64,000 bases of DNA, from positions 405,622-469,621 of the forward strand of contig CANMDW010000003.1 in the NCBI GenBank assembly GCA_947496705.1, given 5' to 3'. The position numbers and the translations under genes are program-made. Shown one piece after another: positions 1 through 8,120 of this stretch. Under the pieces are notes generated by a model, which had not been told where the DNA came from, did not search any database, and saw only the letters and a program-made list of their open reading frames with translations. Positions within the stretch are counted from its first letter, which is position 1. Each line of letters begins with the position of its first letter. The DNA comes from an uncultured Aquimarina sp. (GTDB lineage: Bacteria; Bacteroidota; Bacteroidia; Flavobacteriales; Flavobacteriaceae).

Positions 1-189
1 CAAAATAAAATTACAGGAACGATCATTCAACTGGAAAAAGGAGCATTGCTAAGCAAGCTCACCATCGGTACCGCAATAGGAAATATCGTTTCAATTATTA
101 CCACCAAAGCAGTACAGCAATTGCATATAGAAAAAGGCACTACCGTTACTGCCATGATCAAAACCAACGAAATCTTATTAAGCCAATGA
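1..189 (+). CDS. TOBE/Mop domain molybdate-binding protein, C-terminal part
   Basis: The window opens inside an open frame that runs without a stop to TGA at 187-189. The 62 visible residues contain GTIIQLEKGALLSKLTIG and end KTNEILLSQ, the pattern of a TOBE (Mop-like) domain that binds molybdate or tungstate oxyanions. Its stop overlaps the start of modB by an ATGA junction, so the genes are translationally coupled. By family knowledge it is either a free-standing molybdopterin-binding protein or the end of a longer regulator or ModA-associated protein. The 5' end lies outside the window. Confidence 0.75.
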   Translation, partial: QNKITGTIIQLEKGALLSKLTIGTAIGNIVSIITTKAVQQLHIEKGTTVTAMIKTNEILLSQ

Positions 190-860
190 TGGATTGGGGA
201 CCACTCATATTGACTTTTAAACTGGCGCTCATCACCACTGCCATATTACTCATTTTGGGTATCCCCCTTGCCTATTGGCTGGCCTATTCTAAATCGAGGA
301 TCAAACCGGTGATTGAGACCCTGGTAAGCATGCCTTTGGTACTACCTCCTACGGTACTGGGGTTTTATCTGTTGGTAGCCTTTAGCCCAAACAATGCTTT
401 TGGTAACTGGCTTAATGAATGGCTGGGACTACGTCTTATCTTTTCGTTTGAAGGATTGGTGATCGCCTCTGTTATCTATAGCTTACCTTTTATGGTGCAA
501 CCCATCCAATCGGGATTAGCCGGGTTGCCATCACATTTTAAAGAAGCATCCTACATCTTAGGTAAATCACGCCTCATTACTGTGTTTAAAATTCTATTAC
601 CAAACATACGACCTGCATTACTCACGGGTATAGTGCTTTCGTTTGCACATACCATCGGAGAGTTTGGTGTGGTCTTAATGATTGGCGGTAATATTCCCGG
701 TAAAACCAAAGTAGCCTCCATTGCCATCTATGATGAAGTCGAAGCCTTAAACTATGATACCGCCCATACCTATTCACTTATTTTATTGGTCATCACCTTT
801 AGTATTCTATTAACTGTATATCTGATCAATGGCAGGTACCTCAAAAAGTTTGGCAGATGA
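186..860 (+). CDS. modB: Molybdate ABC transporter permease ModB
   Basis: This 224-residue inner-membrane permease carries molybdate through the ModABC importer. It has about five or six hydrophobic segments. The cytoplasmic EAA-type loop that docks on the ATPase is visible around residues 115-150 (FKEASYILGKSRLITVFKI), followed by LLPNIRPALLTGIVLSFAHTIGEFGVVLMIGG, which is characteristic of the CysT/ModB group. The length is normal for the family. It overlaps the TOBE gene upstream and modC downstream by four bases each, as expected for one transcript. A tungstate permease is the main alternative, but the ModC-type ATPase with a C-terminal TOBE domain favours molybdate. Confidence 0.9.
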   Translation: MMDWGPLILTFKLALITTAILLILGIPLAYWLAYSKSRIKPVIETLVSMPLVLPPTVLGFYLLVAFSPNNAFGNWLNEWLGLRLIFSFEGLVIASVIYSLPFMVQPIQSGLAGLPSHFKEASYILGKSRLITVFKILLPNIRPALLTGIVLSFAHTIGEFGVVLMIGGNIPGKTKVASIAIYDEVEALNYDTAHTYSLILLVITFSILLTVYLINGRYLKKFGR

Positions 861-1732
861 TCCAATTGTCACTACATAAAACATTACATACTGCCAATGG
901 CAATATGCTATTAGATATCCAACTGAAGTTAGAACCGGGTGAATTCATTACTTTATACGGGGAATCGGGTGCCGGAAAAACCTCCACACTGCGAATCCTG
1001 GCCGGTTTACTCGCCGCAGATCGTGGAAAAATTATCGTAAACGATACCGTTTGGCTCGATACCGATACTAAAATTAACTTGAAACCTCAACAACGGAGAG
1101 TAGGATTCGTCTTCCAGGATTATGCTTTGTTCACAAATATGACAGTGCGCAAAAACCTGGAATATGCCCTGGAAAGGAATCAGGACAACAGCATCATTGA
1201 AGAACTGATTGATATGGTGGAGTTGGGAGAATTGCAACACCGAAAACCCAACACCTTATCTGGCGGCCAACAACAGCGCGTTGCATTGGCCAGGGCCCTG
1301 GTACAAAGACCAGAGATACTATTACTGGACGAACCCCTATCGTCACTGGATACCAAAATGCGTATAAAACTGCAAGACTACATCCTGAAAGTGCATAGAC
1401 AATATAAATTGACTACCCTATTGGTAAGTCATGATGTTGGAGAGATCTTAAAACTATCGGATACTGTACACGTATTGGAAAAAGGAAAAATCACCCGGTC
1501 GGGGACACCTGCCGAAATTTTTACTGCACACCAGATGAGTGCAAAGTTTCGATTTACTGGTGAAGTAATTGCGATACAACCCGAGGAAATCGTATATATT
1601 GTTACGGTACTGATTGGCACCAACGTGGTAAAGATCATCGCCCAGCAATCTGAGATCATTGATCTGAAAATCGGAGATACCGTTATGGTCGCCTCCAAAG
1701 CTTTTAATCCGGTGATTCAAAAAGTGATTTAG
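857..1732 (+). CDS. modC: Molybdate ABC transporter ATP-binding protein ModC
   Basis: This 291-residue cytoplasmic ATPase powers the ModB permease. Walker A is GESGAGKT near residue 36, the Q-loop is FVFQDYA, the ABC signature is LSGGQQQR near 135, Walker B is ILLLDEP, and the switch His is in LVSHD. The last 70 residues (TGEVIAIQPEEIVYIVTVL onward) form a TOBE-like regulatory domain typical of ModC. The ATG lies inside the end of modB, giving translational coupling. The operon ends here; the next 190 bases contain no convincing gene. Confidence 0.9.
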   Translation: MIQLSLHKTLHTANGNMLLDIQLKLEPGEFITLYGESGAGKTSTLRILAGLLAADRGKIIVNDTVWLDTDTKINLKPQQRRVGFVFQDYALFTNMTVRKNLEYALERNQDNSIIEELIDMVELGELQHRKPNTLSGGQQQRVALARALVQRPEILLLDEPLSSLDTKMRIKLQDYILKVHRQYKLTTLLVSHDVGEILKLSDTVHVLEKGKITRSGTPAEIFTAHQMSAKFRFTGEVIAIQPEEIVYIVTVLIGTNVVKIIAQQSEIIDLKIGDTVMVASKAFNPVIQKVI

Positions 1733-1922
1733 TACTAAAATTTCAAGATGCAAAAAGCAAAACCTGAAACCGAATACCTTCCCATAAAGAATTTTTTATC
1801 AAATAATTTCAATGCTAAAAAATGAAACAGTATATTCGATCCATACTTCGTATATATCCCATATTATTGTGTAAAAATTGATAAATTAAACCGCTTTTCC
1901 TTGGTTCACCGGGATCAGTTGA

Positions 1923-2384
1923 ATGAACAGCATTGTTATGGAAGAACAAATCAAAATCCTTGAGTATTCAATAAACGATAATAAGAATAAATATACCAAT
2001 CAGAGAAAATATATGTTCAGACTGGTTAAATGGTATAAGTATCCTCTTGTCATTCTTTCGGCCCTCTCGACTGTAATATTAGGATTGCAAATTGGTGATG
2101 AATGGATACAATGGCAAAAAAACATCGCTTTGATTGTCATGGCTGCCATTACATTGCTTACTACCTTATTTACATTTTGGAATATCGAAGAATATTGGCT
2201 ACAGAACAAAGTTATCGAACAGCAATTGGATGTTCTTAGACAAAAATTTGCGTATGAAAAGGCAAAAGGGCTTACTACAGAATCTATAGATGCCTTATTT
2301 GGAGAACTCCAATCCATCATTGGGCAGCAGCATTCGTATTGGCAAAGCGCCCTGGATGACAAAGTTGAAGTAAATTCAGATTAG
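1923..2384 (+). CDS. SLATT/DUF4231-type two-transmembrane protein
   Basis: This 153-residue protein has a basic N-terminal helix (residues 10-35, rich in K, R, N and Y) and two close hydrophobic helices (about 38-55 and 70-90, separated by GDEWIQWQKN). A C-terminal amphipathic helix follows, beginning NIEEYWLQNKVIEQQL. This arrangement matches SLATT/DUF4231 domains, which are predicted membrane effectors in nucleotide-signalling conflict systems. Such proteins normally sit beside a SMODS cyclase or SLOG sensor. Neither is visible here: the flanks are modC and a structured RNA candidate. A second ATG five codons in (1938) is an alternative start. The family call is from topology and sequence feel only. 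Confidence 0.6.
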   Translation: MNSIVMEEQIKILEYSINDNKNKYTNQRKYMFRLVKWYKYPLVILSALSTVILGLQIGDEWIQWQKNIALIVMAAITLLTTLFTFWNIEEYWLQNKVIEQQLDVLRQKFAYEKAKGLTTESIDALFGELQSIIGQQHSYWQSALDDKVEVNSD

Positions 2385-2623
2385 TGCTATACTGCCTAAG
2401 GTATTGATGATCAATCTTAGCGTTAATAAATCTTAATAAATTGTTAATATAATTTATTTTTTGTTAAAATAAATAGTTATATTCGTCGTTTCATAAAGGT
2501 ATTCACACCTTAACACACAACATCATCATAAGTACTGGTTTACTTAAAACTATACAGTTGGTTAACAAATATCAACAACAAAACATATAACGATGTGCAG
2601 AACATTGTTTTGCACAGCTTACT

Positions 2624-2751
2624 GGCAATTATATCGAAGGGAAGAGCTCGAATCTACCTGCCTATCAGACAGAAGTATCATTCGGGTGTGTTGGGGAACA
2701 CAACGGGTATATAATTGCCGAACTCCCCCTCTGAAAAGAGGGGGATTTTTT
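2624..2751 (+). ncRNA. Candidate structured small RNA (6S-like long hairpin)
   Basis: The 465-base gap between the SLATT and cyclase genes contains a long-range perfect 11-bp stem pairing 2624-2634 (GGCAATTATAT) with 2709-2719. Inside it, 2656-2660 (ACCTG) pairs with 2704-2708 (CGGGT) and a terminal hairpin pairs 2687-2692 (TGTGTT) with 2697-2702 around GGGG. A large one-sided bulge remains at 2635-2655. An intrinsic terminator follows four bases after the stem. Such an irregular rod with an asymmetric internal bubble resembles 6S-type RNAs; the Rfam 6S-Flavo family is one candidate. The 5' end is unknown and may lie further upstream, possibly near 2490. Confidence 0.5.
2724..2751 (+). terminator. 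Rho-independent terminator of the RNA candidate
   Basis: A perfect 9-bp GC-rich stem (TCCCCCTCT at 2724-2732 with AGAGGGGGA at 2737-2745) encloses a GAAA tetraloop and is followed by six T residues at 2746-2751. It lies 337 bases past the SLATT stop and 4 bases past the long-range stem, so it most likely ends the small RNA transcript. Confidence 0.85.
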
Positions 2752-2849
2752 GGTTAATTGATAAAAAGTATATTACTAGATACTACGAATTCAATATTAG
2801 AAAAGTAATTTAGCGAAAAGTAATCACAAAAATCATCAATACCATTTCA

Positions 2850-3545
2850 ATGGCAGAAATCATCGACCTGAGTCAGGAAATCTTTTCAGGAATGCCAGTC
2901 TATAAAGGACTTCCGGAAGTAAGTATGCAAGTGCATGCTACGCATGAAGAATGGGAAGGTATCCCTGACGCCAAAACTACAACTCCCAGTGTATACCGTT
3001 TAACGCTGGGTGAACATACCGGGACTCATGTAGATGCCTTAAATCATATGGGTCGTGAACATAAAGAAAAATCAATTGACACCATGCCCCTTTCTATGTT
3101 TTATACCGAAGGGATCTGTCTCGATTTTTCTCATAAAGGCCTAAAGGAACTTATTGAATCTCATGAGATTGAAGAGGCTTGTAGTAAAACCGGCATTGAA
3201 ATAAAGAAAGGTGATACTATATTGTTGTATACCGATCACTACCGAAAAACATACCACAGTAAAAACTGGGGAAACGGGCCAGGAATAACAGCAGATGCCA
3301 CCCGTTGGTTGGGCAAACAGGAAATCGCAGCTTTTGGTGTTGAAACCATGTCACCGGGGGTACCGGGTATTTCTAATAAAGAAGTGCATCGTATTTGTGG
3401 GGAAATGGGATTTACGCATTATGAAAACCTGATCAACCTACACCTGCTGGTTGGCAGGGGACGTTTTCGATTTATTGGCTTACCTTTAAAGATTCGTAGA
3501 GGCACCGGATCTCCTGTACGGGCCATTGCGGTTTTTGAGGAATAA
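2850..3545 (+). CDS. Cyclase-family metal-dependent hydrolase (kynurenine formamidase-like)
   Basis: This 231-residue protein belongs to the cyclase family (PF04199), which includes bacterial arylformamidase KynB. The metal-binding signature H-x-G-T-H-x-D-A is present in GEHTGTHVDALNHMG at about residues 54-68, and the distal VETMSPG and HLLVGRGRFRFIGLPL regions are typical. Family members hydrolyse N-formylkynurenine or isatin using divalent metal. No kynurenine gene is nearby, so the substrate is open. The usual proline after D is replaced by alanine in this copy. The gene stands 18 bases before the next frame and may be co-transcribed with it. Confidence 0.8.
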   Translation: MAEIIDLSQEIFSGMPVYKGLPEVSMQVHATHEEWEGIPDAKTTTPSVYRLTLGEHTGTHVDALNHMGREHKEKSIDTMPLSMFYTEGICLDFSHKGLKELIESHEIEEACSKTGIEIKKGDTILLYTDHYRKTYHSKNWGNGPGITADATRWLGKQEIAAFGVETMSPGVPGISNKEVHRICGEMGFTHYENLINLHLLVGRGRFRFIGLPLKIRRGTGSPVRAIAVFEE

Positions 3546-3563
3546 CATTTAATTCAACATGCA

Positions 3564-3974
3564 ATGAACAACAAACAGTTGCAAGAAATTTTTGAAAATT
3601 TAGTTCATAATCTTGAAGGAAAAGATGGCCATTGGGAATTTACCCTGGGCGATGTGCATTGTATTTGCCTTACCGATGAATTACATAACCGTATGCGTGT
3701 TATGGCGGCCATCAAGGAACATGCCGATATGTCGTTGGATGAGTACAAACGTTGTATGGAAGCCAACTTCCATTCGGTATTGGATATAAAATATGCCGTA
3801 TCGGGTAACATACTTCTTGCCGTTTTTATGCATCCACTGCAGGAACTTACCGCACAGCAAGTAGAAGATGCCTTACAACAGGTGTATAGTGCCGTGATGA
3901 CCTATGGCACTACATACAGCAGCTCTAATCTGTATTTTCCTACTGATGACGACAGAAGAAGTCAGATGAATTAA
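3564..3974 (+). CDS. Conserved hypothetical protein, YbjN/CesT-like fold suspected
   Basis: This 136-residue soluble protein has no signal peptide. The pattern is a helix (NKQLQEIFENLVHNL), beta strands (HWEFTLGDVHCICL; RMRVMAAI), a helix around MSLDEYKRCME, then strands (IKYAVSGNILLAVFMHPL) and a long helix LTAQQVEDALQQVYSAV. This alternation resembles YbjN or type III chaperone-like folds, but no diagnostic motif is present. It follows the cyclase gene by 18 bases. I do not recognise a specific function. Confidence 0.6.
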   Translation: MNNKQLQEIFENLVHNLEGKDGHWEFTLGDVHCICLTDELHNRMRVMAAIKEHADMSLDEYKRCMEANFHSVLDIKYAVSGNILLAVFMHPLQELTAQQVEDALQQVYSAVMTYGTTYSSSNLYFPTDDDRRSQMN

Positions 3975-4008
3975 TCTTAACAACAATAAATGACATCTGA
4001 TCAATGGT

Positions 4009-4431
4009 ATGAAACCCCAGGGCAAGCCTGCCTGGATCGGCCAGACAGGCCTCGGGGAATTAAACCACACCTTCCCGTCCGCCGAAGCGGAACGCGAAGG
4101 AGGATTAAAAATGTCTGGATTTACCTCTGGAAGAACTGATGGTTTCTGCCTCAACAAAGAAAAATATAACTTCCCCGACCGTAGTAATCTTTATGGAGAT
4201 ATCGGGAAAGGGTATTCTACATTAGAAATCGTTACAAAATTTTATGAGATTGGGTGGAGTGTGAGAAGAAGTTCCTGGGAAGATTTTGAAATTGAAGCTG
4301 AATGGGCAAAATTTGCTATTATAGAAGCTCCCGGGATATTTATTAATGGGATTATTGACACTTCTCAATTTGATACTTTGGCGAAGATACTAACTGATTT
4401 TGATGTTCAATACCATATTAGAATTATATGA
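4009..4431 (+). CDS. Hypothetical protein with repeat-derived N-terminus
   Basis: The frame encodes 140 residues. Its first 34 codons run through a GC-richer palindromic stretch (4026-4050), giving low-complexity sequence such as GKPAWIGQTGLGELN. From ATG 4111 onward the composition becomes normal, and residues 68-140 (GYSTLEIVTKFYEIGWSVRRSSWEDFEIEAEWAKF...) look like a genuine small alpha/beta domain. The real start may therefore be 4111. I do not recognise a family. It is isolated, 44 bases before a convergent gene. Confidence 0.45.
   Translation: MKPQGKPAWIGQTGLGELNHTFPSAEAEREGGLKMSGFTSGRTDGFCLNKEKYNFPDRSNLYGDIGKGYSTLEIVTKFYEIGWSVRRSSWEDFEIEAEWAKFAIIEAPGIFINGIIDTSQFDTLAKILTDFDVQYHIRII
4026..4050. 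repeat. Intergenic-type inverted repeat
   Basis: GCCTGCCTGG at 4026-4035 and CCAGACAGGC at 4041-4050 form a 10-bp hairpin with one mismatch and a 5-base loop. The GC content is well above its surroundings. It lies inside the first codons of the predicted hypothetical gene, which suggests a mobile palindrome landed at or upstream of its start. Confidence 0.6.
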
Positions 4432-4474
4432 TAAACATGAGATTGTTATTAAAGAATCCCTATCGCAACTAGTT

Positions 4475-5188
4475 TTATACCGATACCACCTCATCATCAC
4501 TCAACAACTCTTCGTGTCGTAATCGCAATAGAATCTGTGCTACGGCCACCGTATCTTTTTCGCAATAGATGATGATGCGATCGATGTCGTCTTCTTTGTA
4601 ATAGACATCTCTTACCATACTGCCATCTATATCATCTTTTGGTGAAGGAATCCCTAGAATGCTCGTCAACAACTTTAATGAAGTGTAATGTTTATAATCC
4701 CCAAACTTCCATAGATCCAGTGTATCGAGATGTGGAACTTCCCATGGTTTTTTGCCAAAGAGATTCAGTTTATGTGGTAATGCAATATGATGAATGATCA
4801 TCCTTCGGGCGATATATGGGAAATCAAATTCCTTCCCGTTATGGGCACACAAGAGATGATGTGGACGGCTGAAATGCGTTTCGATTAAATTCTTGAAATC
4901 TGTAAGCAGTTGCTTTTCTTCCCCATGAAATGATGTAGTTCTAAAGGACCTTGTTTCCCCTTTGAAAGCAAAATATCCAACCGATATGCATACTATTTTA
5001 CCAAATTCGGCCCAAATCCCTGCACGCTCATAAAATTCCTCGGGAGTGAAATCCTCTTTACGCTGATACTTTGTTTTATCTGCCCAGAGGTGTTTCATCT
5101 CTTCACTTAATCCATCAAAATCCTGATGCTCGGGAACGGTTTCGATATCGAGAAACAACACATGCTCCAGGTTGATTTTATCCAGCAT
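4475..5188 (-). CDS. Predicted 3'-5' exonuclease, PolB/DnaQ-like
   Basis: This 237-residue protein is a DEDD-type exonuclease of the PolB-like predicted group (PF10108). Exo I is FLDIETVP near residue 11, Exo II is CAHNGKEFDFPYIARRM, and Exo III is YCEKDTVAVAQ near the end. These supply the acidic metal ligands D-E-D-D. It likely removes 3' nucleotides from DNA or RNA in the cytoplasm. The frame is open further upstream, but ATG 5188 is preferred because MLDKINLEHVLFLDIETVP matches the normal start. This start overlaps the 3' end of the upstream serine hydrolase by 11 bases. Confidence 0.8.
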   Translation of the reverse strand: MLDKINLEHVLFLDIETVPEHQDFDGLSEEMKHLWADKTKYQRKEDFTPEEFYERAGIWAEFGKIVCISVGYFAFKGETRSFRTTSFHGEEKQLLTDFKNLIETHFSRPHHLLCAHNGKEFDFPYIARRMIIHHIALPHKLNLFGKKPWEVPHLDTLDLWKFGDYKHYTSLKLLTSILGIPSPKDDIDGSMVRDVYYKEDDIDRIIIYCEKDTVAVAQILLRLRHEELLSDDEVVSV

Positions 5189-6344
5189 TTTCCAACATTT
5201 TATAGGCTTCTTCAATAAAAACAAAGAAATCTTCGGTAAACGACTCACCAGAAACAAACTGGCCTCTTTGATGCCCTAATCGCACAATGATCACATCGTC
5301 TTCAGGAATACAAATCACATACTGCCCCAAAATACCGCGCATGGCAAAAATTTTCTTATCCAGGTGATCAGACAGCCAAAATCCGTAGCCATACATATCA
5401 TCATTCTCAAATCTCGGTTTTGTTGCCAGTTCTGTAAACGCTGCTGGTAATAATTGTTGTCCGGCAAAAACACCTTTGTTTTTAAAGAGTACTCCAAAAC
5501 GTGCAAAATCCCGTGCATTACTCGCTACACAGCAATATGCTTTTTCCATACCGCTATCCTCACTATCTAGTTGCCAGATGGCCTCCTGCTCCATCCCCAT
5601 CGGTTTCCAGAAGCTTTCGCTTAGATATTGTGTTAGACTTTTTCCAGTGGCTTTTTCGATCACCATACCCAACAGTTGTGTATTTCCACTCAGATATTTG
5701 AATTCTTTGCCAGGTTCTTCTACCACTTCCAGCCCCAACAATACTTCTCTAATATTGGTATCATAATACGCTTTGGCGGTAATTGAAAACGGGCTGGTAT
5801 AATGCTCGGTCCAGTTCAACCCCGAAGACATGGAAGAAAGATCCCCCACGGTAGTTTTTGCTGCCATACCTTCAGAAAATTCTGGGAAAAAATCTCCCAG
5901 CGGTTGATCCAGGCTTTTAATATACCCATCCATAATCGCTTTTCCCAGCATAGCGGTCACCATACTTTTGGCCATAGAAAAAGAATTGGTTTTAGAAGCT
6001 GTGCCAAATCCATCGGCATAGTTTTCATACCAGATACTATCATTTTTTATGATCATAAACGCAACCGTACCCAATTCTTCATTCATAGCATTCAATCGAT
6101 CTGTCGGTTGGGTTTCATTATACTCCTCATGTAGGTTCCATGGGATAGGGTTGCTACCTTTTTCTATGGTGCGGTTATCAAAATGGGTGTAATCGTCGAG
6201 GTATGCCGTGGTGTGACCAGTCATATACACCACCCGAACTCCTTTAAAGATATATTCACTGTCAAAAATGTATAACAGCACTACACAGAGCAGGATTATA
6301 ATCAGAAATCCTTTTAGAAAAATTTTGAGTATTCGTTTTATCAT
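5178..6344 (-). CDS. Serine hydrolase, class C beta-lactamase family, membrane-anchored
   Basis: This 388-residue protein has an uncleaved-looking N-terminal membrane anchor (residues 4-27, KRILKIFLKGFLIIILLCVVLLYIF) and then a periplasmic serine hydrolase domain. The nucleophile motif SxxK is SMAK, in TNSFSMAKSMVTAMLGKA. YLSG serves as the YxN-type element and RLGHQRG as the KTG-type triad. Family members act as penicillin-binding peptidases or esterases; the substrate cannot be set from sequence. It is translationally coupled to the exonuclease. It is unlikely to be a true beta-lactamase given its anchor and context. Confidence 0.8.
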   Translation of the reverse strand: MIKRILKIFLKGFLIIILLCVVLLYIFDSEYIFKGVRVVYMTGHTTAYLDDYTHFDNRTIEKGSNPIPWNLHEEYNETQPTDRLNAMNEELGTVAFMIIKNDSIWYENYADGFGTASKTNSFSMAKSMVTAMLGKAIMDGYIKSLDQPLGDFFPEFSEGMAAKTTVGDLSSMSSGLNWTEHYTSPFSITAKAYYDTNIREVLLGLEVVEEPGKEFKYLSGNTQLLGMVIEKATGKSLTQYLSESFWKPMGMEQEAIWQLDSEDSGMEKAYCCVASNARDFARFGVLFKNKGVFAGQQLLPAAFTELATKPRFENDDMYGYGFWLSDHLDKKIFAMRGILGQYVICIPEDDVIIVRLGHQRGQFVSGESFTEDFFVFIEEAYKMLENAG

Positions 6345-6419
6345 TTCTATGTAAAATTGAGTTGATGTTATGCTAATGTATGAAAATTAATTACAATATT
6401 CTTTTTGTTACATAGAGAG

Positions 6420-6899
6420 CTAAAACAACGACTGCTGCTTCACAGGGTTTTCATGATCCAGCAACCATTTTTTTCGCCACAATCCACCTGCATAACCAGT
6501 GAGTGAGCCATCGCTGCCAATTACCCGATGGCAAGGCACGATGATCCACAATGGATTTTTACCATTGGCAGATGCCGCAGCACGTATACATTTTGGATCT
6601 CCTAATCGTTTGGCCATATCCAGATATGTAGCGGTTTTTCCAAAAGGAATCTTGAGCAGTTCTTCCCAAACTTTTTTCTGAAAATCGGTTCCTGAAGGAT
6701 TTAGTTTGAGTTCAAAAACCGTGCGTTGGCCTTTAAAATATTGGTTTAGCTGAGTAACCGCGTCTTGCAGATATAAAGGAATATCTATTGAAGGTGTATC
6801 ACTTGATGGTCTGGTAACAGAAACACTGGTAATGCCATCTTCATCTCCCGATATGGTAGCCACCCCCAAAGGTGTTTCTATGTAAGCTTCCTGAATCAT
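6420..6899 (-). CDS. ogt: Methylated-DNA--protein-cysteine methyltransferase
   Basis: This 159-residue protein repairs O6-methylguanine by irreversible transfer of the methyl group to its own cysteine. The active-site motif is IIVPCHRVIGSDGSLTGYAGG; the helix-turn-helix DNA-binding part (FGKTATYLDMAKRLGDPKCIRAAASANGKNP) precedes it. The start is placed at ATG 6899 (MIQEAYIETPLG), which overlaps the upstream CNNM stop by an ATGA junction. The open frame upstream of it is only the shadow of that gene. Length and motifs fit the family exactly. Confidence 0.9.
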   Translation of the reverse strand: MIQEAYIETPLGVATISGDEDGITSVSVTRPSSDTPSIDIPLYLQDAVTQLNQYFKGQRTVFELKLNPSGTDFQKKVWEELLKIPFGKTATYLDMAKRLGDPKCIRAAASANGKNPLWIIVPCHRVIGSDGSLTGYAGGLWRKKWLLDHENPVKQQSLF

Positions 6900-7981
6900 T
6901 CTTCCTGCTTGTCCTCTAAAATCCCAAGTCGCCGTGCACGATTTTCCCAATTTTTACGTGCCAGTTCCTGCATATTGGCATCGGTATCACTCTCGTCCAT
7001 GATCTCCAATCCAAGTAATGTTTCAATCACATCTTCCATACTCACCAGACCACTTACCGACCCATATTCATCGACCACCAACGCCATGTGTTCTTTTTCT
7101 TCCACCAATTTTTCGAATAAAACAGGAACCGCCATACTACGATCTACCACAAAGATCTTTCGTTTTAGATCTACCAGCTTTTTATCGTGCTGATCTTCGG
7201 CCACTGCCTTATAAACTTCATCTTTTAACACATATCCTGTAATGTTATCAGGATGGTCTTTAAAAACCGGAACTCTGGAAAAACGCAGGTTTTTATTGGC
7301 CTCAAAAAACTCCTGAATATTGGTGTCTTCTGAAGCTATTTTCATCACGGTACGCGGAGTCATTATGCTCTTAGCCGAAATGGCCTTAAAATTCAAAAGG
7401 TTTCTGATTACTTTAGATTCTGACTCTTCAAAAACACCCTCCTCTTCTGCAATATCTGCCATAGCAGAAAAATCCTCTCTGCTTAAAACACTTCCGTGAT
7501 GACCTTTGCCACCAATAAGTTTGGTAGTGAGCTGCAATAGCCACAAAATTCCGGTGTATTTTAAAGGTGCAATCAGAAAAACCAGTGCTTTGGAAGTAAA
7601 ATTTGCCAGTTGTTTCCAATAGGTAGCCCCAATTGTTTTGGGTATAATTTCAGAAACGACCAATATCAACATCGTCATAATTGCAGATACGATCCCCACT
7701 ATGTTGACTCCCAATATTTCAAATTTGTAGGGTAGTTGCTCTGCCTGAACACCTACCAAAATGGCTCCTACCGTATGTGCAATGGTATTTACTGTAAGTA
7801 TTGCAATGAGTGGTTTATCTACATCTTTTTTTAAATTTTCTAAAGTGGTGGCATAGGGTTTCCCTTCTTTTGTCTTGACATTGATAAAGGTTGGGGTAAC
7901 ACTAAGTAATACCGCCTCTAAAATCGAACATAGAAAGGAAAAGAAAATAGAAAGAACGGCGTAAATAATCAGTAAGGTCAT
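6896..7981 (-). CDS. CNNM/CBS-domain transporter (CorC/HlyC-type)
   Basis: This 361-residue inner-membrane protein has an N-terminal CNNM (DUF21) domain of four hydrophobic helices within residues 1-145 (with VSEIIPKTIGATYWKQLA conserved). A pair of CBS domains follows at about 200-330 (IMTPRTVMKIASEDTNIQEFF and LVVDEYGSVSGLVSMEDVIETLLG). Family members are Na+/Mg2+ antiporters or magnesium efflux regulators; the old label hemolysin is misleading. The protein ends soon after the CBS pair, so it lacks the usual C-terminal CorC_HlyC domain. It is followed by ogt with a four-base overlap. Confidence 0.85.
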   Translation of the reverse strand: MTLLIIYAVLSIFFSFLCSILEAVLLSVTPTFINVKTKEGKPYATTLENLKKDVDKPLIAILTVNTIAHTVGAILVGVQAEQLPYKFEILGVNIVGIVSAIMTMLILVVSEIIPKTIGATYWKQLANFTSKALVFLIAPLKYTGILWLLQLTTKLIGGKGHHGSVLSREDFSAMADIAEEEGVFEESESKVIRNLLNFKAISAKSIMTPRTVMKIASEDTNIQEFFEANKNLRFSRVPVFKDHPDNITGYVLKDEVYKAVAEDQHDKKLVDLKRKIFVVDRSMAVPVLFEKLVEEKEHMALVVDEYGSVSGLVSMEDVIETLLGLEIMDESDTDANMQELARKNWENRARRLGILEDKQEE

Positions 7982-8042
7982 TGTATTGTATATCTGCTGC
8001 TAAAGTACGGATTTGAACCCGAAATTTGGCAATGCGGTTTTC

Positions 8043-8086
8043 TAATTAATGTCTGGAATGATATATTTCCGACCAGACACTAATTA
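8043..8086. repeat. Long inverted repeat between cytochrome c and CNNM genes
   Basis: The 14-base arms at 8043-8056 and 8073-8086 (TAATTAATGTCTGG and CCAGACACTAATTA) pair at 13 positions around a 16-base loop. There is no clear T tract in either direction, so it is not a standard terminator. The TATTTCC..ACCAGACA segment (8064-8084) recurs in similar form at 45813-45833, indicating a dispersed repeat. Confidence 0.6.
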
Positions 8087-8120
8087 CGGGCTTAAAACTA
8101 AAAAGAAAATGATCTCCCAT

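Noticed and set aside
2441..2485. A standard flavobacterial -33/-7 promoter (TTG plus TAnnTTTG) before the RNA candidate.
   Set aside because: A TATATTCG element and TTG triplets exist, but their spacing (14 bases or less) does not fit the expected distance, so no promoter was called.
2593..2757. A 54-codon frame through the structured RNA region (MCRTLFCTAYWQL...).
   Set aside because: It runs through the terminator hairpin and past it, its composition is Cys/Arg-rich, and its only support is absence of stops. The RNA structure explains the sequence better.
5189..5257. Extended N-terminus of the exonuclease (upstream in-frame start at 5257).
   Set aside because: The extra residues lie in the 3' end of the serine hydrolase gene, are not conserved-looking, and the true motif MLDKINLEHVLFLDIET starts at 5188.
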